Shown: positions 1-7,659 of the stretch, one piece after another
Numbering within the stretch: the stretch's first letter is position 1
How the letters are laid out: each line of letters begins with the position of its first letter
Origin: Prevotella sp.
GTDB taxonomy: Bacteria; Bacteroidota; Bacteroidia; Bacteroidales; Bacteroidaceae
NCBI GenBank assembly: GCA_016285055.1
Contig: JAEEPZ010000021.1
Span: 1 to 42,414, forward strand
Length of the DNA: 42,414 nucleotides
Reading direction: 5' to 3'
Made by a program: the position numbers and the translations under genes
The notes under the pieces: model-generated
Told to the model about the DNA's origin: nothing
Seen by the model: the letters and a program-made list of their open reading frames with translations, nothing else
Databases searched by the model: none

Positions 1-2
1 AC

Positions 3-392
3 AAGGTGGCCAAAGAGTCGCTTGACCAATGGATCCGTTTCCTGAAGACAGGCGACATTCCCGAAAGCTTCGATGCTCAGGGCCTTCCTGAGGCCCGCGA
101 GCGGCTGCGTGTCGACAACCTCCCGGAAAAGGAGCGTCGTGAATATCAGCGCGAGCTGGAGCGCCGCATGGTGGAGAATGACGTCATGAACACCTATTTC
201 ATCGATGGCAAGGACGAGGGGCTGAAGGAAGGCAAAGAAGAGGGACTGAGAGAAGGCAAAGAAGAGGGACTGAAGGAAGGCAAGAAAAAACGTGAAATAG
301 AAATTGCCCGCAACATGAAGGGCAAGAACTATCCCATTGAAGATATCATTGATATGACGGGCCTCTCTGCTGAGGAGATAGCCGAACTGTAA
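3..392 (+). CDS. Rpn/PDDEXK-family nuclease, C-terminal part (cut by window edge)
   Basis: The reading frame is open to the left edge, so this is the C-terminal part of a longer protein; the first in-window start-like codon (GTG at 6) is probably internal. The visible ~130 residues match the C-terminal half of Rpn-type recombination-promoting nucleases/putative transposases: a helical segment (LPEARERLRVDNL, then ERREYQREL), a charged repeat of the form EGLKEGKE three times over, and a terminal segment (ARNMKGKNYP..IIDMTGLS) like a small helix-turn-helix. The gene at 1772-2734 on the opposite strand has the same architecture and a related tail, so these are paralogues. It ends 10 bp from the convergent GH25 gene. 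The catalytic domain lies outside the window, so activity cannot be judged. Confidence 0.75.
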   Translation, partial: KVAKESLDQWIRFLKTGDIPESFDAQGLPEARERLRVDNLPEKERREYQRELERRMVENDVMNTYFIDGKDEGLKEGKEEGLREGKEEGLKEGKKKREIEIARNMKGKNYPIEDIIDMTGLSAEEIAEL

Positions 393-402
393 CGTTTGTC
401 TG

Positions 403-1224
403 CTATATCTTCCGCATGCCCAGCTGCTGCAGCTCTTCGTAGGTGCCCTGGAAGATGTCGAGGTCCACCTTCTCCTTGATGCCGGGCAGCTGTCCTCGGT
501 CGGAGTGCTGCCAGAAAGCCCAGGAACCTTTGTATCGCACGCTGTCCACATGGTAGTGGGCTATCCAGTAGGGGTAGAGGTTGAAAACAGGGTCGTTGAG
601 ATACTGCTGGCGGAAGCTGTGGTAGGTGTAGAGGATAGGCCGCACGCCGTAGTGCTGTTCCACACGTGCGAGCCACTCAATGATGCCCTGCCGGAAGGCT
701 TCGGCGCTGATGTCCTGCGGGCGTGTCTCAACATCCAGGACTGGCGGCAGGTCGCCGGGCTGCAGTTCGACGTGGCGTATGAAGTGCTCAGCCTGCTGCT
801 TGGCTGGGGTGGCGGCGCGGTAGAAGTGGTAGGCGCCACGCATGATGCCGTATTTCCTGGCCTCTGCAAAGTTTCTCTTGAAGCGTGAGTCTACGATGTC
901 GCCGCCTTCGGTGGCCTTGATGAAGGCGAAGGCTATGGGATAGTCGTTGATGGTGGCCTGGTTGCGCAGCAGCTCCCAGTCGATGCTGCCCTGATGGTGG
1001 CTCACGTCGATGCCGTGTACGGTGTAGCCTTTCGGCGCAGCAGCATGATCGGCTACTGAGGACGAGAAGAACGCTCGCAGCAAGAAATAGCAGCTGAAAG
1101 CAACGATGGCGGCGCCTAAAAGCGTAGGCCAAAGCTTACCCCACCTGCCTACAGCATGACGCTTTTTCTTTGAGGTCTTGCGCCTTGCCGCCGTTTTCTT
1201 TGTTGGTCTTTTTTGAGTAACCAT
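403..1224 (-). CDS. GH25-family lysozyme (muramidase), membrane-anchored
   Basis: Predicted N-acetylmuramidase cleaving the glycan strand of peptidoglycan. I take the ATG at 1224 (273 aa); an upstream in-frame TTG at 1296 lies inside the -7 promoter box and is unlikely. Order: a very basic N-terminus (residues 1-30), one membrane segment (about 31-53), then a GH25 domain from about residue 68. It shows GIDVSHHQG with the first catalytic Asp (D73), FIKATEG, GAYHFY, the VLDVET acidic pair, PILYTY, YWIAHY and FWQHSD. The basic tail plus one helix suggests an inner-membrane protein with the enzyme outside the cytoplasm. GH25 lysozymes of about this length with an N-terminal anchor are familiar in Bacteroidales. 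Its promoter lies in a segment duplicated upstream of the Rpn gene (1279-1386 and 2754-2860). Confidence 0.88.
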   Translation of the reverse strand: MVTQKRPTKKTAARRKTSKKKRHAVGRWGKLWPTLLGAAIVAFSCYFLLRAFFSSSVADHAAAPKGYTVHGIDVSHHQGSIDWELLRNQATINDYPIAFAFIKATEGGDIVDSRFKRNFAEARKYGIMRGAYHFYRAATPAKQQAEHFIRHVELQPGDLPPVLDVETRPQDISAEAFRQGIIEWLARVEQHYGVRPILYTYHSFRQQYLNDPVFNLYPYWIAHYHVDSVRYKGSWAFWQHSDRGQLPGIKEKVDLDIFQGTYEELQQLGMRKI

Positions 1225-1278
1225 TCCTGTTTTGAATGATTCTTGCGTCCTGTTCTTGTTCTGGCAAACGAACAAATT

Positions 1279-1386
1279 TTCTCTTATGCGCCGCAAATAT
1301 ACTCATTTTTTTTCAAGCAGAAGAAAAAAACAGACCGAAAAAAACGCTGTTCCACTTTTTTTCGTATCTATGCCGCAATTAACAGA
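1279..1386. repeat. Direct repeat A, copy 1 (intergenic, divergent promoter segment)
   Basis: This ~108 bp segment is nearly identical to 2754-2860, differing by one A in a homopolymer and a few substitutions. Both copies hold a minus-strand TATATTTG box and a plus-strand -7 box. In this copy the plus-strand box is altered to TATCTATG (1365-1372), while copy 2 keeps TATCTTTG. It is followed directly by repeat B copy 1. Confidence 0.9.
1294..1301 (-). promoter_or_regulatory. Bacteroidetes-type -7 box for the GH25 gene
   Basis: On the minus strand this reads TATATTTG, matching TAnnTTTG, about 70 bp upstream of the GH25 ATG. No TTTG is present at the usual 19-22 bp spacing (only a TTG at 12 bp). 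The same box occurs at 2769-2776 in the duplicated segment. Confidence 0.6.
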
Positions 1387-1450
1387 TCAACAACACGCTG
1401 GGGTCGGAATGGCGCTTCAGCTGCGTGACGCGCGCCCGTCGCTTTGGCAA
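1385..1450 (+). pseudogene. Fragment of the AAA-ATPase-like gene (direct repeat B, copy 1)
   Basis: These 66 bp match 2956-3021, which codes the Walker-A region of the ATPase pseudogene at 2870-4441 (the segment ending ...RARRFGK). Relative to that locus, 97 bp between repeats A and B are missing here. The two sides share GA at the junction, as expected for a short-homology deletion. After 1450 the similarity stops abruptly. Confidence 0.85.
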
Positions 1451-1493
1451 ACATTTGGATGTCGTTCTCGCTACCGAGGACTATTTCCATACG

Positions 1494-1550
1494 ATTATCA
1501 AACTATCGATAATTATTTCTTTGATAATTGGAGATTATTGTTTATCTTTG
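1494..1550 (+). promoter_or_regulatory. Promoter with overlapping inverted repeat
   Basis: TTTG (1520-1523), 19 bp, TATCTTTG (1543-1550): a textbook Bacteroidetes promoter ahead of the ATPase remnant at 1591. ATTATCAAA (1494-1502) and TTTGATAAT (1520-1528) form an inverted repeat across the -33 box, so an operator is possible. The promoter looks better preserved than the gene it serves. Confidence 0.65.
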
Positions 1551-1590
1551 CGGCGTGGTTACAACATTTCGCTGAAAAGATATACAACAG

Positions 1591-1770
1591 ATGATGATGG
1601 AAAACCCGTTTGTAACAAAGGGCTATGTCAGGCGCATAGCGGGCGGATAGTTCGTTCATAAGTATCGTCTGCCGTCTGTCAGCAGTGTCGTCTCGGCCGT
1701 CAAGGGCCTGTTAGAGAAAGATCTCGTCACGAAGGAGGGAGAAGATGGTTCAACACTTATTGTTCTTTAA
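1591..1770 (+). pseudogene. Archaeal-type ATPase remnant (large internal deletion plus stop)
   Basis: Translation from the ATG triplet run at 1591-1599 gives MMMENPFVTKGYV, the typical beginning of Bacteroidales ATP-binding proteins of the archaeal-ATPase type. It then reaches an in-frame TAG at 1648-1650. The same frame continues with YRLPSVSSV..AVKGLLEKDLVTKEG to a TAA at 1768, which resembles the winged-helix segment near the C-terminal part of the same family (SSVQSAVKGLLEKDLIT). The whole P-loop domain between is missing. I read this as one gene reduced to its two ends. The family assignment comes from motif memory, not a search. Confidence 0.6.
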
Positions 1771-1771
1771 A

Positions 1772-2734
1772 TCACATATCCTTGATGGTCTCGATGGCAA
1801 TGCCGGTGATGTCGGCAATGTCCTGGGGGGCAATGCCCTTGGCCTTCATCCGGCGGGCATTCTCTAGATTGGTTTCTTCCCTTCCCTTGGCCATGCCTTG
1901 CTCCATGCCCTTTGCTATTCCTTGCTCCATGCCCTTTGCCATTCCTTCTTTTAGTCCCTCTTTCTTTCCTTCCTTCTTACCTCTTTCCAGTCCGCGCGAG
2001 TAGCCTTTGTTGTCTGCTGTGCGGAAGGCACCGTCAAGGTCGTAGTACACCTTCTCGCTCTCTAAGTATTTGGCATACTCCTCCTTTGGTAGGGCGGCCA
2101 CCTCGGCCACGTCGAAGAATTTCTTGAAGATACGCTCCTGCAGGGCGGCGGGGCGCTCCAATAGGCGCGGCAGGTTCTTCAGTGCAAAGAGCCATTTGTC
2201 GAATAGCGTCACCAGTTCTGCCTCCGTCTTTTTGAACTTCGGCATCTCAAGGTAGATGTAAGTTAGTTTGTCGTAGAACACTTCCTTTGTCTTGACGTCC
2301 ATCAACTTTACCGTGTGGTGGAAATACTCCTCGTCGTCCTTATCCTCATCGAATACGAAGTCGAGAATGCCGATGGTATAGACGGCCTTCAAGCCGAAGC
2401 GCCACCGTCCCTTCTGCCCCTGCTGGCGGATGGGGAATGAGGAATAATAGACCGAGCGGTCCTTGAAGTATTGCTGGTCGGCTTTCTGCATCTCAATGAT
2501 GATTTTCTCGCCCTGCTCGTTCTCACAGTAGACATCGAAGACCGAACGCCTATCGTCCTTTGTGTCGCCCAGTTGCTCGGTAGGCAGCAGCGTAAGGCTT
2601 TTGATCACCTCACGCCCCTGCAACAAGGCATTCACAAAGCTGAGTGTGAACTCCTTGTTAGGCTCGGTGCCAAAAAGCAGCTTAAAGCCGTAGTCGGTAT
2701 ATGGGTTGATGTATTTGCCCTCTATCTCTTCCAT
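1772..2734 (-). CDS. Rpn/PDDEXK_2-family nuclease (putative transposase)
   Basis: 320 aa, apparently full length. The N-terminus (YINPYTDYGFKLLFG, then NKEFTLSFVNALL) is the classic start of PD-(D/E)XK nuclease-family putative transposases. The core shows FDVYCENEQGEKIIIEMQ, giving the D...ExQ catalytic pattern, then YYSSFPIRQQ. The helical middle (FDKWLFALKNL) leads to a charged repeat tail (GLKEG, AKGMEQG three times) and a terminal segment (ARRMKAKGIAPQDIADITG). Family members act as DNA endonucleases that raise RecA-independent recombination in E. coli, and some Rpn proteins act as anti-phage toxins. The Met-rich repeat tail could allow internal starts, but nothing in the sequence proves this. 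It sits inside an arrangement of direct repeats. Confidence 0.85.
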   Translation of the reverse strand: MEEIEGKYINPYTDYGFKLLFGTEPNKEFTLSFVNALLQGREVIKSLTLLPTEQLGDTKDDRRSVFDVYCENEQGEKIIIEMQKADQQYFKDRSVYYSSFPIRQQGQKGRWRFGLKAVYTIGILDFVFDEDKDDEEYFHHTVKLMDVKTKEVFYDKLTYIYLEMPKFKKTEAELVTLFDKWLFALKNLPRLLERPAALQERIFKKFFDVAEVAALPKEEYAKYLESEKVYYDLDGAFRTADNKGYSRGLERGKKEGKKEGLKEGMAKGMEQGIAKGMEQGMAKGREETNLENARRMKAKGIAPQDIADITGIAIETIKDM

Positions 2735-2768
2735 GACGTGTTCCAGATAATTCTTCTCTTATGCGCTG

Positions 2769-2776
2769 CAAATATA
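2769..2776 (-). promoter_or_regulatory. -7 box for the Rpn/PDDEXK nuclease gene
   Basis: TATATTTG on the minus strand, about 35 bp upstream of the ATG at 2734. No clear -33 TTTG is visible at standard spacing. Confidence 0.55.
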
Positions 2777-2838
2777 CTCATTTTTTTTCAAGCAGAAGAA
2801 AAAACAGACCGAAAAAAACGCGGTTCCACTTTTTTTCG

Positions 2839-2846
2839 TATCTTTG
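2839..2846 (+). promoter_or_regulatory. -7 box for the AAA-ATPase pseudogene
   Basis: TATCTTTG on the plus strand, 23 bp before the reconstructed ATG at 2870. No clear -33 element is visible. Confidence 0.5.
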
Positions 2847-2869
2847 CCGCAATTAACAGACAAACTAGG

Positions 2870-4441
2870 ATGGGGACATACATTAACTTAGGCAATGCTG
2901 GGTTCAAGTCGGCGCGTAAGCGAGAGTAAGTTGACAAGTCAGGACTTATCAGCATGATCAACAACACGCTGGGGTCGGAATGGCGCTTCAGCTGCGTGAC
3001 GCGCGCCCGTCGCTTTGGCAAGTCGATGGCAGCCAAAATGCTCTGTGCCTATTATGACCACTCGTGTGACTCACGAGAGCTGTTCGCCGACCTGGAGATA
3101 GCCAGCGACCCTTCGTTTGAGGAGCATCTGAACAAGTATCCCGTCATCTTCCTCGACATGACGAGCTTTGTGGCGCGCAGTGTTTCACCAAAAGAACTCA
3201 CCAGCCTGATACAGCAACGTGTGAGGGAAGAAATCCTTGCTACTTATCCTGAAGTAAAGGCCGCTCCTGATGATGACTTGATGGATGTGCTGACAAAGGT
3301 GAGCCAACACTATGACACACAATTCATCATGATTATCGATGAGTGGGATGCTATCTGGCGTGAGGCACTTGGCGATGAGGAGGCCTTGGACAGATATGTG
3401 AACCTGCTACGCCGTATGTTTAAGGAGGTGAATGCCAACCGTGTCTTCGCGGGTGTCTACATGACGGGCATCCTGCCCATCAAGAAGTACCGCACAGAGT
3501 TGGCACTGAACAATTTCTTGGAGTACTCCATGGTGATGCCCCGTCAGCTGGCCAAATACTATGGCTTTACCAAGGACGAAGTGAAAGCACTGGCCACCAA
3601 GCACGGCATGAACTTCGACGAGTTGGAGAAATGGTACGACGGCTATCAGATTGGCAACCAGCCGTCGATGTTCAATTCCAACTCAGTGATGGAAGCCCTT
3701 ATCAGCGAGTGGTGCGAGAGCTACTGGGGACGGACGGGAGCTTACGATGCCGTGGCTGACTATATCAATATGAACTACGAGGGGCTGAAGGACAACATCA
3801 TCTATATGTTGGCCGGAGGCCGTTGTGGCGTGAATCCCAAGGGCTTCCGCAATGACTTAGCCGAGATAACTTCGCGTGACGACGTGCTCACGGTGCTCAT
3901 TCACTTAGGCTACCTGAGCTATGACCGTGTAGCGCAGGAGTGCTACATCCCCAACCGTGAGGTGGCAGGCGAGATGGAGCAGGCCATAGCCAGCAACCGA
4001 TGGAAACCAGTAGTGGATGCTTTTGAGATGTCAAAGTAACTGATGCGCTCGCTGCTTGATGGCGATGCCGAGGCTGTGGCACGTGGTGTGGAAGCCGTTC
4101 ACGACGAGAGCACCAGTATCCTCTCGTATAACAACGAGAACTCGCTGTCATGCGTCATTAGTCTGGCATTCTATTATGCCCGCAACGACTATGTCATCCA
4201 CCGCGAGTATGCCAGTGACAAGGGTTTCGCCGACCTGGTGCTCATTCCCCGACGAAATGTTAGTAAGCCCGCCGTGGTCATCGATCTGAAATGCAACAAG
4301 GATGCCGTGACCGCCATCGACCAGATCAAGCAGAAGAGCTATCCCGCTAAGGTGGCCGAATACCTTGGCAACCTATTGCTTGTGGGCATCAGCTATGACC
4401 GTGAGACAAAGCAGCATAGCTGCCGTATAGAAAAAGCATAG
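2870..4441 (+). pseudogene. AAA-ATPase-like/PDDEXK_9 gene interrupted by two in-frame TAA codons
   Basis: One reading frame runs from ATG 2870 (MGTYINLGNAGF) to 4441 with only two interruptions, TAA 2927-2929 and TAA 4037-4039, and no frameshift. The first stop follows KRE and precedes VDKSGLI, where relatives have EYVDKTGLI, so a Tyr codon probably became TAA. The second follows EMSK and precedes LMRSLLDGDAEAV, normally continuous in the family. Domains: AAA-ATPase-like with RARRFGKS (Walker A) and FIMIIDEWD (Walker B), FNSNSVMEAL, then a C-terminal PD-(D/E)XK nuclease domain with ADLVLIP...AVVIDLKCNK. Open stretches of 361 and 133 codons remain. The family is common in gut Bacteroidetes in many copies; its function is unclear. 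Alternatives are recent decay, assembly error or stop read-through. Confidence 0.85.
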
Positions 4442-4477
4442 AGCGAGCCCGCCCCTGATGACATTCGACCAATCGAA

Positions 4478-4510
4478 TAGGAGCATGAGGAATTAATCCC
4501 CATGCTCCTA
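4478..4510. terminator. Bidirectional hairpin terminator between convergent genes
   Basis: A perfect 10-bp inverted repeat (TAGGAGCATG at 4478-4487 with CATGCTCCTA at 4501-4510), plus two inner pairs and a short AT loop. It lies between the 3' ends of the ATPase pseudogene and pfp. No long T run follows. Confidence 0.6.
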
Positions 4511-4534
4511 CTTAATAGTTAGCGTCGTCAGGTA

Positions 4535-6172
4535 TTATTTCCCCTGCTCCAGTGCAAGTGTGCGTGTGGGTTGGTCGCAGACCTCGCTGGGTCCCCAGTA
4601 CTGGATGGGGCCGGGGTAGACGTAGGCCGTCTTGCGGGCCCACTCGTCGCGGTGAGCAGCAAACTCCTTGAAGGGTGCACCGTCGAGCTCAACAAGGGCC
4701 TTGCGGATGACGGGCTTCATCTCACCGTTGCGCTTCTCCATGTTCATCATCATCGTGATGGGCACGCCGCCTGCCTTCCACTCAGCAGCGGGGGCGGTGG
4801 TGTTCTGAACGATGGCCATGTATCCGGTCTTGCCGGCTGCGATGAGCTGAGCAGCGCTGTTGCCGAGAGCATAGCAGTAGTCGGCGTCGAAGTTTGACGG
4901 AGCGGCGCAGCGGCCCTCGTAGCCGAAGAAGTGATGCTGTGTGGCAAACTTGCCCTTGAAGGTGCCGGCTTTCTTCATCTTCTCCAGTTTCTGGGCGACC
5001 ATCGTGCTGAGCAGCTTCTCGGTCTCGATGAGCGATACCTGCACATTGCCGTGAGGGTCACGGTCGAGGGCCAGCTGACGGGCCACGCCGACGGGCAGCG
5101 AGTTGAACACCTTGAGGTTCTCCTCGGTGAGGTGGCTCTTGGCGAAGTCCACCTGCTCGTCGCGGCCTATCTCCTTGGCCTCGGGCATAGCGAGTACATC
5201 GTTGAGCTGAGCGATGAGCTTCTTGATGGCAGGGATGAACTCGATGACTCCCTCGGGAATGATGACTGTGCCGAAGTTGTTGCCGTCGGCAGCACGCACG
5301 GCCACAGCCTGAGCGATGTAGTCCACGATGTCGTCGAGGCTCATGCCCTTGGCCTCCACCTCCTCGCTGACGAGGCAGATGTTTGGCTGTGTCTGCAGGG
5401 CGCACTCCAGGGCGATGTGGCTGGCCGAGCGTCCCATGACCTTGATGAAGTGCCAGTATTTGCGGGCAGAGTTGCAGTCGCGCTCAATGTTGCCGATGAG
5501 CTCGCTGTAGGTCTTGCAGGCCGTGTCGAAGCCGAAGCTGGTCTCAATCTGAGCGTTCTTCAGGTCGCCGTCGATGGTCTTCGGACAGCCGATGACCTGC
5601 ACGCCGTAGTTCTTGGCGGCATAGTATTCGGCCAGCACACAGGCGTTGGTGTTAGAGTCGTCGCCACCGATGATGACGATGGCCTTGATGCCCAACTCGC
5701 GGATAATCTCCAGACCTTTCTCAAACTGCTCCACCTTCTCCAGCTTGGTGCGTCCCGAGCCAATCATGTCGAAGCCGCCGGTGTTGCGATACTCGTCGAT
5801 GATGTCGGCTGTGAGTTCCATGTAGTTGTGATCTACCAGACCGCCGGGGCCGAGGATGAAACCGTAGAGACGGTTCTCGGGGTTCAGCTTCTTGACTGCG
5901 TCGAAGAGCCCTGTGATGACGTTGTGGCCACCAGGAGCCTGGCCGCCGCTGAGGATGATGCCCACGTTCATGGGCTCATGGTTGGTCTCCTCACCGGGTA
6001 CGAACTGCACCAGCGGCATACCGTAGGTATTAGGGAAGAGACGCTTGATGTCTTCCTGATTGTCAACACTCTCTGTGGCGGCACCCTCCACAGCCTTTAC
6101 GGCACCCTGCAAGCCTACGGGAAGCTTAGGCTGATAGGCGGCACGTGCCATCTGCAATGCACTTTTTTTCAT
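4535..6172 (-). CDS. pfp: Diphosphate--fructose-6-phosphate 1-phosphotransferase
   Basis: Cytoplasmic PPi-dependent phosphofructokinase: reversible phosphorylation of fructose 6-phosphate using pyrophosphate instead of ATP, a glycolytic/gluconeogenic step typical of Bacteroidales. At 545 aa it fits the long PPi-PFK form. Signatures: [11 protein letters not shown] near residue 75, GGDDSNTNA (the second Asp in GGDDS marks PPi rather than ATP use), [11 protein letters not shown] with the Lys linked to PPi specificity, then [13 protein letters not shown]. The long C-terminal extension is usual for this class. The start is the ATG at 6172; a promoter lies about 110 bp upstream, giving a long leader. 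It is divergent from trpS and convergent with the pseudogene at 2870-4441. Confidence 0.95.
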   Translation of the reverse strand: MKKSALQMARAAYQPKLPVGLQGAVKAVEGAATESVDNQEDIKRLFPNTYGMPLVQFVPGEETNHEPMNVGIILSGGQAPGGHNVITGLFDAVKKLNPENRLYGFILGPGGLVDHNYMELTADIIDEYRNTGGFDMIGSGRTKLEKVEQFEKGLEIIRELGIKAIVIIGGDDSNTNACVLAEYYAAKNYGVQVIGCPKTIDGDLKNAQIETSFGFDTACKTYSELIGNIERDCNSARKYWHFIKVMGRSASHIALECALQTQPNICLVSEEVEAKGMSLDDIVDYIAQAVAVRAADGNNFGTVIIPEGVIEFIPAIKKLIAQLNDVLAMPEAKEIGRDEQVDFAKSHLTEENLKVFNSLPVGVARQLALDRDPHGNVQVSLIETEKLLSTMVAQKLEKMKKAGTFKGKFATQHHFFGYEGRCAAPSNFDADYCYALGNSAAQLIAAGKTGYMAIVQNTTAPAAEWKAGGVPITMMMNMEKRNGEMKPVIRKALVELDGAPFKEFAAHRDEWARKTAYVYPGPIQYWGPSEVCDQPTRTLALEQGK

Positions 6173-6280
6173 AATTTTTACTTTATAAATAATGTGTGTT
6201 TCTAATGGTCTTCTATCTAACTACAGTTATTTCGGCCTTTGTGTAGAGACACCACAAGGTGACGTCTCCGCTTTGGGCTG

Positions 6281-6314
6281 CAAAGTTACTGCTTTTCATT
6301 GACATTCTTCCAAA
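6281..6314 (-). promoter_or_regulatory. pfp promoter
   Basis: On the minus strand: TTTG (6311-6314), 22 bp, TAACTTTG (6281-6288), a close match to the Bacteroidetes -33/-7 consensus. The inferred leader is about 100 nt. Confidence 0.65.
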
Positions 6315-6375
6315 ACCGAGGAAGAATTTTTAGTGGCAGACACGTTTTTTTTCGTTTTTGTATGCACGAATGGTA

Positions 6376-6405
6376 GGTGTGCACGAATACGTACACCACA
6401 CAACC
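6376..6405. repeat. Dispersed 30-bp palindromic repeat, copy 1
   Basis: The core is GTGCACGAATACGTACAC, an imperfect palindrome. The 30-bp segment matches the reverse complement of 27651-27680 with a single mismatch. Both copies are intergenic. Confidence 0.85.
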
Positions 6406-6470
6406 GAGTGGGCGTGCTGCGGATTATACCGAACAATATAGTCTTTGTTGCGAAGAAATGACGGTCTTTC

Positions 6471-6502
6471 TTTGCGTGAGCAAGATTATTTTCGTACCTT
6501 TG
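6471..6502 (+). promoter_or_regulatory. trpS promoter
   Basis: TTTG (6471-6474), 20 bp, TACCTTTG (6495-6502), about 40 bp before the trpS ATG. Confidence 0.75.
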
Positions 6503-6543
6503 CATCGTCAAAAGAAAAATCAGACAAGACAGATCAATAAAAA

Positions 6544-7638
6544 ATGAAGAAAGTAATCTTAACCGGAGACCGCCCAACAGGCAAACTCCACCTGGGCCAC
6601 TATGTGGGCTCACTGCGCCGCCGCGTGGAACTGCAGAACGCCGGCGACTATGACCGTATGTTCGTATTCATGGCCGATGTGCAGGCACTGACCGACAACG
6701 CCGACAACCCTGAGAAGCTGCGCCAGAGCATCGTCAACGTGGCTCTTGACTGGCTCTCAGCAGGACTTGACCCGGCGAAGTGTACACTCTTCATACAGAG
6801 TTACATACCTGAGCTGGCCGAGTTGACCACCTACCTGATGAACCTTGTCAGCGTAAGCCGCGTGCAGCGCAACCCCACGGTGAAGACGGAAATCAAGATG
6901 CGCGGCTTTGAGGGTGAGAGCATCCCTTTGGGCTTCTTCTGCTACCCCGTCTCGCAGGCTGCCGACATCACCCTCTTTAAGGCCACTACCGTGCCTGCCG
7001 GCGAAGACCAGGAGCCGATGCTCGAGGTGACGCGCGAACTGGTGAACCGCTTCAACAACACCTATGGCCCCGTGCTCGTAGAGCCTAACATCATGCTGCC
7101 CGAGAACCTGACGGCACGCCGACTGCCAGGCACCGACGGCAAGGAGAAGATGTCGAAGAGCTTAGGCAACTGCATCTACCTCAGCGACTCGGCCGACGAG
7201 GTGTGGCAGAAAGTGCGCTCGATGTACACCGACCCCCTTCATCTCAACGTCAGCGACCCGGGGCACGTAGAGGGCAATGCCGTCTTCACCTATCTCGATG
7301 CCTTCAGCACCGATGCAGACTTCGCCAATTTCTGGCCTGAGTATCAAAACCTTGACGAGCTGAAGGAGCACTACACCCGTGGCGGTCTGGGCGACATGAA
7401 ATGCAAGAAGTTCCTCAACCAGGTACTCAACCAGTTCCTCGAGCCTATGCGTCAGCGCCGCCGCGAGCTGGAGCAGGACATTCCCGAGATCTACAACATT
7501 CTGAGGAAAGGTACCGAGCAGGCACGCGAGGTAGCCGCACAGACTATGGCCGAAGTGCGCCACGCCATGCGCATCGACTATTTCGACGACGCCGAGCTCA
7601 TCCGCCAACAGACAGAAGCATTTAAAAACAAACAATAA
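6544..7638 (+). CDS. trpS: Tryptophanyl-tRNA synthetase
   Basis: Class Ic aminoacyl-tRNA synthetase charging tRNA-Trp in the cytoplasm; 364 aa, slightly longer than the ~330-aa bacterial norm. Signatures: [17 protein letters not shown] at residues 5-21 (HIGH motif), [22 protein letters not shown] (tRNA synthetase core), and [14 protein letters not shown] (KMSKS loop). The C-terminal helical tail is intact. The start is the ATG at 6544, well placed after a promoter. The next gene, a GH2 glycosidase, begins 21 bp after the stop, so co-transcription is possible although the two functions are unrelated. Confidence 0.96.
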   Translation: MKKVILTGDRPTGKLHLGHYVGSLRRRVELQNAGDYDRMFVFMADVQALTDNADNPEKLRQSIVNVALDWLSAGLDPAKCTLFIQSYIPELAELTTYLMNLVSVSRVQRNPTVKTEIKMRGFEGESIPLGFFCYPVSQAADITLFKATTVPAGEDQEPMLEVTRELVNRFNNTYGPVLVEPNIMLPENLTARRLPGTDGKEKMSKSLGNCIYLSDSADEVWQKVRSMYTDPLHLNVSDPGHVEGNAVFTYLDAFSTDADFANFWPEYQNLDELKEHYTRGGLGDMKCKKFLNQVLNQFLEPMRQRRRELEQDIPEIYNILRKGTEQAREVAAQTMAEVRHAMRIDYFDDAELIRQQTEAFKNKQ

Positions 7639-7659
7639 CAAACTAAAATACTCAAAAAC

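Larger units (their letters stand above)
2754..2860. repeat. Direct repeat A, copy 2 (bidirectional promoter segment)
   Basis: Near-identical partner of 1279-1386. It forms the divergent promoter region between the Rpn gene (minus) and the AAA-ATPase pseudogene (plus). This copy keeps both boxes: TATATTTG on the minus strand (2769-2776) and TATCTTTG on the plus strand (2839-2846). Confidence 0.9.
6173..6543. other. Divergent pfp/trpS intergenic region
   Basis: 371 bp with no gene. It holds the pfp leader, including a small hairpin (6246-6268), the pfp promoter (6281-6314), a copy of a dispersed 30-bp palindromic repeat (6376-6405), and the trpS promoter (6471-6502). The stretch 6315-6375 shows nothing I can name. 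Confidence 0.7.

Noticed and set aside
1225..1296. Extended N-terminus of the GH25 protein from a TTG
   Set aside because: The TTG is part of the TATATTTG promoter box, so it would precede the transcript start.
4931..6205. A 424-codon plus-strand open frame opposite pfp
   Set aside because: It is the antisense of a clearly conserved PPi-phosphofructokinase; the translation is Val/Leu/Asp-rich without domains, a by-product of G/C-biased codons.
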